A DNA stretch of 64,000 nt from Bolinopsis microptera (Eukaryota > Ctenophora > Tentaculata > Lobata > Bolinopsidae), in NCBI RefSeq assembly GCF_026151205.1, contig NC_087080.1:5560797-5624796 (forward strand), in the 5' to 3' direction. Under the pieces are notes generated by a model, which was given only the letters and a program-made list of their open reading frames with translations, ran no database searches and had not been told where the DNA came from. This document shows positions 21,201 to 33,200 of the stretch, in pieces. A program made the position numbers and the translations under genes. Every line of letters starts with the position of its first letter. Positions within the stretch are counted from its first letter, which is position 1.

Positions 21201-24200
21201 GCCCCGGACTACAGACATTGCCAAATTACGAGTCTCCGAGCTGCTCAACATGTCTGATAAGATAATAGACAATGTGGACGCGCTCAAAGAGCTGAACAGT
21301 CGAGCCCAGGGAGAGGTGTCCATCAGAGACGCCCTTACTGAGTTGGAGGTGAGTGTGGCTAGATATATGTGGGGATTGTTATTTTAAAGGAGGACTTCAG
21401 GGGAACTACATGAGATGTGGTTGAGATAAAAAGACTGAAAACTGGTGTGATATCAATGAAAATTAATTCCTTATTATTAATTAAATACAGGTCTGGGGAG
21501 CAGGAGCCGTGTTCTCACTATCAAAGTATGATGACACCAACGGATTGGAGGTACAGATCATCAAGGATTGGAAGGAAATGCTGACTCAAGTCGGGGACCA
21601 CCAGTCTTTACTGCAGTCCCTGAAAGACAGCCCTTATTTCAAAGGTACTGTGCAGTGTGTTATCAGTGTGTTATCAGTGTGTTATCAGTGTGTTATCAGT
21701 GTGTTATCAGTGTGTTATCAGTGTGTTATCAGTGTGTTATCAGTGTGTTATCAGTGTGTTATCAGTGTGTTATCAGTGTGTTATCAGTGTGTTATCAGTG
21801 TGTTATCAGTGTGTTATCAGTGTGTTATCATTGTGTTATCAGTGTGTTATCAGTGTGTTATCAGTGTGTTATCAGTGTGTTATCAGTGTGTTGTCAGTGT
21901 ATTATCATGATTTTGATAATTAATATCAGGCTATTAAATCATATGCTATTCAATGGTTTTAAAGATTATGCTCACAAGTTAAAACCAGATGAGTCATATG
22001 ATAAAATTATGTAGGATTTGCTGATAAAGCTGGATTGTGGGAGACGAGGCTTGCGTCTCTTGATTCGTATCTACATGACTTGAACCAGATTCAGAGGAAG
22101 TGGGTATTCCTGGAGCCTATATTTGGACGGGGAGCTCTGCCCAGAGAACAGGTAGGAATCTTTAGATTGACAACCTATTTGTTACTCCTGTCACAAAGGG
22201 TACTGGGTAGTGGGTATCGTATGTAAGAAATCTCAAACTTGGCGATTTGATATTATGTATTTTTCTAGAGATAAAAAGATTCTTTGAGTAAAATCAAAAA
22301 TTAACACATATTATACATACATGAACAAATACCAAAAACTCAATACTTAAACGTATCAACAAAATATCGATTAAAAGTTAAAACACCAAGTAAAATTTAC
22401 ATTTTGGTGAAAACATAACCGTTGACGATGTACGAACTTGTAACCACTCCCTTTCCACCTTCTTTAAAAGGAAGAACACTATTGGTAGTGATATCACTAA
22501 AGGAAACAGACTTCTTAATCGTAGTTAGTAAGTTGGGGGAATCCTGAGTTAACAAGGGGTGTTTTCTGGAGGAGACTCCAGGAGTTGGTATTTTTACCGG
22601 AGATGATTGGTTCTTCAAGAACTGAGCAGCTGGTGTAGTGGTAGACTGGGTTTCCGGTTTCCTCTGGACAATATATAAATCATCGCAACTTATTGATCTT
22701 GTTCGTGGCTTCAATACCGAGCTCATTGATTTAGACCGAGGTTTCAGAACAGCTTTCAGACGTTTCTTTGTAATCTTTTGCACCAATTTTCTCCACCAAC
22801 TTCTAATTCTCTTAGCACGTTCATTTTCAGATGACCTGGACGGAGTCTCCATATTGTCTGAGGATCCAGGCGGGGTCTGTGTTTCAGTAGAATTCTTTAA
22901 ATCCGCCCCAGGCCGGGGTAATATGAGGTTATGACAGTAGGCATGTTCGTAGGTAGAATCAAGGTTGGGTGTTTCCTGAGCAAAGTAAGGGAACTGAAAG
23001 ACAAGTGAGTGAGCTGGTGCAATCCTTGCACCCGCCTTGTAGCAGTGGTTTTGTGGAATGTTCTCTTGGTAGGGTGGAGGGGGGACGAATACCTGGTTAA
23101 ACTCTGGAGTCATCGGGGAGGGGGGAGCAGGAGCGTAAAACTGGTACATCCTCTGGTACATCATGGTACTCTGGTCCATTCTGGTATACTGAGAAGTTAT
23201 AACTGATTGATAGAAGAAGAACTGATGATAGCTGGTAGATATGAGAGGTTTATATCTATCCAAGTTTATCGTAAGGTTGTCTCAGGTTACCTCGTTAAAG
23301 ATAAACGAAAATTGGGTCTACTGTCTAGTCATGTGATCAGTGACGTACCAAAGAGTTGTAGAGTCTCTGAAGAGGCACGTGACCCAAAAGACACAGGACC
23401 GACTGACTGCACGTGTCATGTTGCATCGTCACGTGATCCTTCACATGTAATCAGATGTAGCAGTTTTGTGATTGAGTAATTAACCACGACAATAGTGTTA
23501 CTTCGTAGTGATTGATTGATTATTACGAAGGAACGCTATTGTTTGGCTTGGGGGTATATAGAATACATAACTTAATACTTCCTAATTAATCACTTTACCG
23601 GAGACAAAATTCAGTCCGGTAAAATAATGCTGTACACTGTATATTGAATATTCCCCGAATTATTCGGTAACCCTAGGCCCAATCAAGCCTCCCGGATAAC
23701 TTGCATATAATGATATTTAATTTTAAGTATAATAGCTACAATTTGATTTTGGGCCTGGGAGAGTTACCTTTTTTTGTTTGATCTCTAAGCCGAAGCGTTC
23801 CTTAATTTTTCAATGCAATGCACGAGAGAAATGGAAAATTAGAGAGTCTATCCTTGCTCTAAAAAGTTTAATCAGAGGTTGATTCGATATTTAAAAGCTA
23901 ATTTGTATATACAAAAGGGATGCATGAACTGTTTTATAGTGTTTCCGCTCTTAATAATGAAAATGTACATTAACAGTCCAAAACTTCTTAATGCTTCAGC
24001 TAGCTCTAACAAATTTAATTGGAAATTTAATAATCTGGTTCATAGACTCTAAGTCTAACTCCTATGCTGTTCTTTAAGTTCTTCCTGACCTTGAACAAAA
24101 ACGTTATAACTATATCGTGGAAGTAGTTCAACGACATAATATATTTGACCGTTTTGGAGTTCTCTACCATATACGTCTCTACCACGCGGTGTATCTCAAG

Positions 24201-27200
24201 CACAAATATTTCGAAAGTTAGCTTGTGATACACCACGTGACTTCAGTTAAAAACAAATCTCCAACGATGAGTAGTTATGCAGTTTTTTCCGCAAATTTAG
24301 TTAATATATTTATTCTGTTATTATCGCCTGACCTCGCCATCCTACCAGCTATGTTAGAAGTGATCAATTTTCGAGATTATTTACCATCATCATATTCTGA
24401 TTATACTTATAGCCATGGCGTCGAATACTCTGATCTTATATCACGAGAAATTAGGGAAGGTATGTCGAAAGAAATTTGCAGTCATACTTCGGTCTAGTAG
24501 TAAATAAAATAAAATACTTATTTCATATTAAGAATGATATGATAAGAATATTATTGTTCTGTTGAAATAATTACTGTAAAATAAATTCAGGCTGAACACA
24601 AATAAAAAATCTATCGGAATTTACAAATATTATGGATGTCTCATCCCTCAATCTTTCTCGTATAATAATGCTCCTCAAGAATTCATACGCTCAAGAAATT
24701 TATATTTCTCTTTCTCTTTCTCTTTCTCTTTCTCTTTCTCTTTCTCTTTCTCTTTCTCTTTCTCTTTCTCTTTCTATTTCTCTTTCTCTTTCTCTTTCTC
24801 TTTCTCTTTCTCTTTCTCTTTCTCTTTCTCTTTCTCTTTCTCTTTCTCTTTCTCTTTCTCTTTCTCTTTCTCTTTCTTTTCAATATGTGGTTACCATTCA
24901 AGAAGTCTCTGCAGTTCTTTCACTTGAGTCGTCGTCGTCAATCCATTCCTTACGGACGGAAGACGCGGTCTATTCTGATGGTTGGGTATCTGGATTAATT
25001 AATACGTGCTCTCTTGTGTTATTTAGCGAAAAGGAATATGGTTAGGAATAAAGCGAGTAGTAGTAGCGTACTGGAGTAAGCTGCACTGTTACTGTTGTTA
25101 CAATAATCTGAGTAACAAAACCACGTGTTACCTGGGACAGAATTTGTTAAATCACATCGCAGTACTAAAGATTTAATATACAGGCTCTTAGGGAGAATGT
25201 GCAGAATCAAACAAGCTCAATCGCTCAAATGCATTAACTTCAGGTACAATAAAAATGCAACCTTAGTTTTAACATGCAGCAGCAATCTACTGACAAACTC
25301 AGTACAAGCCACATTCTACAATACAATATATATTGTATTGTTATGCATAACCCACTGTCACGTACATATGCCTAGTCGGCTTTGCTGAAGACTGATTTGG
25401 TCGCAGTGCGTGAAGGGATCTATGCGACTATCTACACATTTTCTAACTAGTGTTGCTCCTGTCTCGTTCCTGGGCATTACAAAATTAGCTAAAGAATATA
25501 GGCATTAATCTTATTATCGAGTAAATATTTCGAGTAGATTCTGAATAGAACCATTAACATTTACATTCATTAGCATTAATTACACTGTGCTTTCAGCAAT
25601 ACTCATAAGCATTTTATTAAACATTACTTTAATGTTTCTATTAACATAATATCATTCATAATGATCCTACGTGTAAATTAGAGTAAGACACGTGTCCCCA
25701 TCTGAACAAGTTGAGTACCGTGTATCATTACAACTTCCATGTCCACAGTCTCCTTCTTCTAAACAGCCTGAATTCAACATTGTCAACATTGTCAACATCG
25801 AATTTGGAAAATGTGGAATGAACTACCTTACGCAGTGAGAGAATTTGCATTGTAAAAATCCAATAGTCAAATATATGAATAGTAAAGCCGCCGCACATTT
25901 TCATACAATCTGAATCTCAATATTAACCACGTTGTAAATTTTGTCTACATTGTCAGTATTGTCTACGTTGTAAATAATGTCTACGTCGCGTGGTAAATAG
26001 ACATTGTAAATATAAATATTTTCGAGTTAAGGCATATATATATTTTGTATGCATATATATATATTATATGCGTGAAATATACAAAAGGTGAAACATCGAC
26101 TGTGCTACGCGAGCACCTATTATTGAACCGTGAAAATGATTAGAAAAAGAAAATGTTATTACCTTGCAAATTGAGCTTCTCAGAGGTACAGTGGTGACAG
26201 GACAAAGATGCTGCAGCTGGAAGGAAACAAAAAACAAGGAACACAACTTTTCTCGTCATTTCTGTTTGAAATAATAAAAGTGAACGTATCATGATGGTGA
26301 AGTATACAAATGTATAAATAAAGAATTGTGCTAAACTAAATACATGACTCATCACTCTAAAAGTAAACTTAAAAACCAACCAAAATGTTATTCTGAACAT
26401 GGGTGACATTTGACACATGGGTGACAAATAAATGTTGGTATTGCTGTATATTGGAGCGGCTTTTCTTGAAACTAATCCGATTAAAGGAAAAACCCAACCA
26501 TTAATTAAGGTTAAAACAATTTATACATTGACATCCAGACTATCCAGACTTGATGGTTTGTTCGACACAAAGTGTGCAGGGGAACAAAACGAATGGTGTC
26601 AGTTATTTTCACAACAAAACAGACGGCAACAGAATTCTGCAGAATATTTGTCTATTTCTTCAGAATATTTGTCTATTTCGGGGCGAAAAAAAGCACCACG
26701 TAAAAAAGCCTGCTTCGTCCGGTCGCCTACTCAAAACTTAAATTAAGATTAAAGCAAAGAGACTTGAAATAGGATTGCTCATGTAAGTCAATCAAGCTTA
26801 CCAACGTCCAACAACGTAACAGAGCAAGCGCAACAAATTTTGTGATTCCGGGAAATGAAACTAAGTATATAATGGTAGAAATTGAAGTTCAAACTAAATT
26901 GCGGTGAACCATTTTCCTATGAATAATACATATGACATGCTAATATTAGTCTAGGAAAGTCCAACGACCAGACTATAAATAAGATCATCACAAGCAAATA
27001 CATCAGGGATAAACACTTTCATTAATCTGGAAAGTTGAGTGCAACAAGCCGTGTACCTATCATGAAATATACCACACGCTTATACACCAATAGAAGTAGA
27101 TAACTAAACGCTTTTATTAGGCCCGGCCTATATTGCTCCTGGTAGGTAGGACGGTAGGTACAAGAGCAAATTCATTACATTATGCATGAACTGGAGCTAT

Positions 27201-30200
27201 GAAATCGCGTTACTAAACGTTACATTACACAATATGTAAAATATAAAACTGCTCGGCGCAGTTTCATTTAATAAACTAGTGCCCTCGAACTTATGATTTG
27301 GGGGGACTAATTTGATCAAATCTGTTCCCGGACATGTAAACATATAGTTAACCCACGGGAACTCTGGTGGTTTGATTTGTGCGACTAATGTGCGACTAAT
27401 ATACGACGTATGTGCGACTAATATACGATATGCGGCAAATTTATGTATGCCGGACGGTGGACACAGAGTATACTTGATGAAAATAACACAGCAGAGTTTT
27501 GAAGCATCTCCATTCGACTTTACACGTGATATACTTGTGGTGTGTATTATCGTGTGATCTCCATCGTTTGTCATGCAGAGTTCATGTGGAAATCAACGCT
27601 ATGACCAGCATCACGAAGTAACGTTGTAATAACGTTGAATGTTCAAAAATTGACGTTTCGAATACTCAAAGTCAACGTTCAACACGACAAAAATGTAACA
27701 AATGAATCTGTCATTTTCTGAAAAAGGGTTCACTTTAAAATCCAAGGTTTTTAAACACTTATGTCACATTTTTTGAAGGAGGTTTCTGGAGGCCGGGGAT
27801 TGGTTCTGACGGTTTTTCAATGCTCAGTGAAATTTGGATAAGAGAATCCAAAATTTCATGAAATATGGTCTTTAAGCAGTAAGCACATTTGTCAGAAAAC
27901 GGCAGAAAGGATTCACGCACTGTAGTTCGAACTACAGTGCGTGTCGAAATACAGTACGTGTACCGCAGAGAAACAATGTTCAAAATATCCGAATATTGCA
28001 TTTTATTAACCATTAATCGAGTGCAGCATCGCAAGTTTGGTTCCTTTGTTGAATTTTATGGGGTCTCAATATGATTTTTTACCAATAAGAAGTGGCCCAG
28101 AAGTAACTACCCACACGCAACCCTTTAATAACTCACGTAATTCGTATCAGAATTGCTTACAAATTTCAGATAATATAAATATGGGTCAAACTTAGATTTC
28201 CTGAAAATGTCGTAAAATTTCATCGATTACAGAGGTTGTAGCACGCCACTCCCTCTTTATCTTTATTGTCACCATAAAGTGAGGACGTTTTGAGTTGGGA
28301 TTAGGTGACGAAATTACTGATTAAGTGCAGAGGTCACGTATCAACAAGGGTCATAACTCGTCTTAGTTTTAAACAACCAACTTGAAATTTTAGGAAAGCA
28401 CTTCAAATATCTGGAAATTTTGGAGTTGCATGTGTGTAGTTACTTCTGGGCCACCCTGTATATTCACATATTATACTTTACATATTTGATTATATAAATT
28501 TGGGTCAAACACGTTTAGTCGTGGAGCAGTTGGTTAACGCTTAAAGAACTATGATGAGTCCAGAAACTGTTCAGACGGGAGCTTAGTTTGGTAGTTCGCG
28601 ACTTTTTAGCTAAAGACTGCACAAATTGAACCGCTGATATTTTCTGCGAAAGACGAAAGTAGGACGGGTTATAATAGATGGCATATAAATGATACAGTAG
28701 TTCTATTAGACACTGTGATACAATGTGGTTATTGTAAGGAATTAGGAAAGACACGTAAAGAAACTTGTATACAAGAGAAAACGCCAGACGGTCGATGGGA
28801 ATAGTATATAGAGCGAAAGTTCAGAATAAAATATGAATTGTGAAGCCCGATCAATGTAGAATAGTACACAACTATCATCATACCACAAAAATTCCCCAAG
28901 CATCAAGATACTATACAATCACTCCGATTCAATTGCGCAAAGCAGCGGGATTGAAGCGCTGCCTTGTCATTCCACTTTAACTAATAATAGGTTCATTTTG
29001 AATTGCGGTTAAATTTAAAGGTTAAAATGCCTTATAAGGTAATGAACACCAGAACAATAGTATTATAGCTTTCCTCAGTAAATACTAGTGGTTAAATATT
29101 AATAAAAAATACGGTATATACTGGTGTTCATTACCTTATAAGGCGTCATTGTCATGTGATCCGTAAAACGTGACCTCATACCGTATGAGAGTACAACCAC
29201 TAATACACCAAGACATAGCAAGAAAGATGAACAGGGTATTTTCAGTTTTTGTGAAATTATTTTTTAATGTCACAGAGAAATATAGGAATTAAATCGTATC
29301 AACCTGTAAAGGTAATTCGGATAAATACTCGTTTTTGTGCGTTGAAAATATCTGAATTCAGAGTAAAAATTTAAACCAGCTATAATCAAGTTAAATAAAT
29401 TAAGATACAATTTACACAGCAATACAATGAGAATAAGAAATAATTTAAAGATGACGACTAATTGGTGCTGATAGCCCTAATTGTCTCTACGAATTGTTTG
29501 ACTCATTGATAAGAGACTCGAAAGAAACTCAGTAGTACTTAGAATAGTATCAACAAGCATATCATTAGTCGCGTTTTCATCCTGTTCATCCTCAGCGTCA
29601 TAGATAAGGTAGTTCTCGGAGCGATCATTGTTATTGACGGCTGATTTTAGAACTTTGTTCACAGGGGCCACTGTGGTTGCTGAGTTGTTGTTCACAGTGT
29701 CGCTCCAGCTCTTCTTTTCTTTTTTCTCAGTATCAGCACTCGATAGTTCCTCTTGTAGTTTAATCGATTTTCCCTGATTTTCAACTTGCTTAGTTTTTAG
29801 ATCGTCAATTGTTTCCGCAGCTGATCTACATAGTTCAAGACTTGAGTTGATCATTTTCGTTAGGGATTCCATAAAGGAGACTAGAATATCCTTATCTAGA
29901 TCAATCAACGCGATGGGGTTCATGTCGTGAAAATTTGTAACCTTGGCTTCTTTCAAAGCTTTGCGAATATCGAGGTTATACTTGGTGAACTCTTTTTCTA
30001 GATTGTTTACTGATTTCACTGTAAAATCCATCACATGAAAGGCGAAATTGATCGTTAAAAGCTTTTGTAAATTGTAAATGCTAAACAACCAATTTAACGT
30101 TGCGGAAGGTAGATATATTTATTGTCACTGAAAGCTCTACATACTAATTTCTGGAATTGCGGAGAGTAGTTTCACATGATGATGATAACCAATGCTTTAT

Positions 30201-33200
30201 AGTGTGAACTAAACAATAACACGAACGGTAACTAGAAGCAAAATAGATTTACTTTAAACAAAAGCCAGATAGATTATATACTGTTCGCGAAGGCTCCAAA
30301 AAATGAATCACAGATCAGATATCGTACTTTTATAAGTCCGCCTCATAGAGCTACTGCTAGATCGAAGAAGAACTAACAGAAAACAGATGAAAATAAACAA
30401 GTGAAACAGTGTCGAAGTCGAACGAGTTTTCGAACACTTATTATATTTGCTAATTATTAGTATTAGACGGAGCTTTAGTCGTTCCCACTTACTTCGTGCG
30501 GTCCAGCGGTCTTGTTTATTCGGTGGAATACGATGTTGTGTGTACCTTAAACAAATCATAAAACGCTAAGGTGCAATCTGACAAAAGATAAATGAACTTG
30601 AAACTTTTGAAAACAGTTCTACAATTTACAAAGGGGTTTTAATTTTCATTTGCATACCAGACCATCTGAACAGCAGCATCAGTCTAAATTTCTGAACATT
30701 TTATTGGCTGATCAGTCATCGAGTAAACGTTTTAATAACTAGCTGCGTTTTATTAAAGGGCTGCGCAACTTTATGAAAATCAATGGACATCATTTGTCGA
30801 AAAGTCAGACATTAAAATGGTTGAACTGGTGCACACGATATTTAACAGTAACTCTGCCATTAATCGCCGAAAGTAATTTTTATTAAATACTTTTCAAATT
30901 TTACTGAGTACAGCAATTATAATTAATGATCATAAAACAGAACCGTTCGAAAATATTGCCCCCAGCTGTAAAATATGATGGGTACCCAAACACGGTAAAC
31001 GCATAGTGAACTTTGTCCGCAATTACTTGAACCCATTACATCAAATATAATCTGAATCTAAAACTTTTATGAACAATTAATTGAGTTAACACACACAAAT
31101 CAATGGCAAAGAACTGCAGATATAATACATAAGTCAAACAGAAACATCGGGGAGAGAGCTTGGAATATAATATTAATATGTGGTGAAGTGTTTAAGCAGT
31201 GTTAAATTGTGTTAAATTGTGTTAAATTGTGTTAAATTGTGTTAAATAGTGACCATGTTTCCGGGAGGCAAAGAAAACAATATACACGCCAACTTTGGGT
31301 TAAGGAGACATCTGCTGGAAGTAGGATAGTGGAAATAGCGTAACTTTATCAAGCGAACAAACATCATACAGTAGTAATGACTATCATAATACTGGTATTA
31401 TAAATATGGGGAAATGTTACTGAGAAAAACGCTCGCATAATATACAGAAATCAAGAAGTTTATGTGTTTAAAATTTAAACAATTATCATTTATACCAAGA
31501 AACAGCGAGAAATGCTTAGTGAGTTTTCTTCAGAAGTTTTACCCTTCCAGTATTTTAGCCATAGAAAAATTGAAGAAGACCGCTAAAAGTCCCGATAAAT
31601 GCCACTAATTAATGAACTTAATGACGGTGACCCTTGTCTGGCTCCATTAATTTACGATAAACAAACATTTGTATTCTCAGTAAAATGTGTTCGCCCAAAC
31701 GTGAACACATAACAAGTAACTGTTAAACGGCTGAACTAAGAGTCTCTCGACATGGCAGTGCTAGTGAGTGGCGTTTATTCACGAATCTCTTATCGTCACA
31801 ACATCTAAATTATATTACGACACACTAAACTGCTAAAAGAATGAAACAATTAGTTTTTACTCTTCATGATGAAAGTTTCATCATGAAACTCTGTAATTTT
31901 TTAACTGCAGTACCACAATAGGTACAAGGACAAAGCACTGCAGCTAGTTCAACTCATATAACAATATTATGTATTAATCAGGCGCCCCTTGCTGGGATCA
32001 AACAGGTGTATACTGTAAAGCGAATATTGCAAATTACATTTTAATAGATTTGGAAGCCCGACTTCCGAGGAAGAGCCGCCCGCAATGTATCAAATTTACA
32101 CCAATAATTCAAAGTAATTATCTGCGTTACCGTCTATATGCCTTGCTCACGGTGTTTATGTGTAGTTTGACGTGGTAAGTCAGTTGTGAGCTGTCAGTAT
32201 CTAAGATAGCTACTGTAACCTGCTCTAGACAGAATTAATAAACTAAGATCAGAAGGAATTGCGACAGGTAGAGCTCTGTCAAATCATACTCTGTTTATTG
32301 AGTACACGCCTCGCTACAACGTGGGTATCGTTATATTTACTAGCAGGAACCCGTCTACCCTAAAGTGGTGTCAAGACTCGAGAGAATAAAATGGCACGGA
32401 TATATCCATATATATATATCGTCTCGCTTTATATATAGTAAGATAACATGGTTTTTGAGCAAATCGTTTCCTCCCTCATTTACTGTACCGTATATAATGC
32501 AAACAAAATAGCACGTAAGTGTAAAATTGTACTGTGCAACATGGATTCTAAGCTCTCCAAGTAGTGGTATAAAAGAGCATCAAATGAATGCAATATATGA
32601 GTACCAAACACGACACACGTACATAATATATGCGCATAAACACGACACACAAACATAATATATGCGCATATTACCGCTGCAGAGTGCAGAACTACTTACA
32701 ACAAGTTGAGCGGTTTTGAAATTCTTTCCTCCCTCAGGTCACGAAACTGAGCTAAAATTTTCAATCTAATTTATGTTTGGAGGTGTTTTGCAATTACGCT
32801 GTTACATGTATATTAGAAAATATTACAAGCGTGCCGACCACGCACACCTACAACTCTACAAATAGTACCGAGTGTTGCGAAATTTTCAAACTGCGTAGGA
32901 ATACCTGATCATGAATACCTGATCCTGATTACCTACTCCTGAATACCTACTCGCGTCGAGGGCGTTGTTATAGCGAGGTACAACTGTAGTTACGAATATA
33001 ACAGCATGCACTGAAACTTATAGAATATGTATAAATATAATAACCTAAAAATTAGCCCATATAAAGGTTCTTGGTGGGATATTGGTTAGTCTCGTATTCC
33101 ACGCAGACAACTAGAGTTCAACTAGGGAGATCAATACGGTGGCTGCAAGTCGGCCACCGAATAACAATCAGAACAAAGATTCTACTAGGCCAAGGTGGCC

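Noticed and set aside
21509-22014. Cysteine-valine-rich repeat proteins
   Set aside because: Translations of an 11-bp minisatellite in all three frames, immediately after a DYNC2H1 donor.
24683-25045. Long Leu-Ser or Lys-Arg proteins across 24683-25045
   Set aside because: They are translations of the TTTCTC hexamer repeat.
28515-28600. Second tRNA-derived SINE (A-box-like GGAGCAGTTGGTTAACGC)
   Set aside because: No acceptable B box at the right distance and no flanking duplication.
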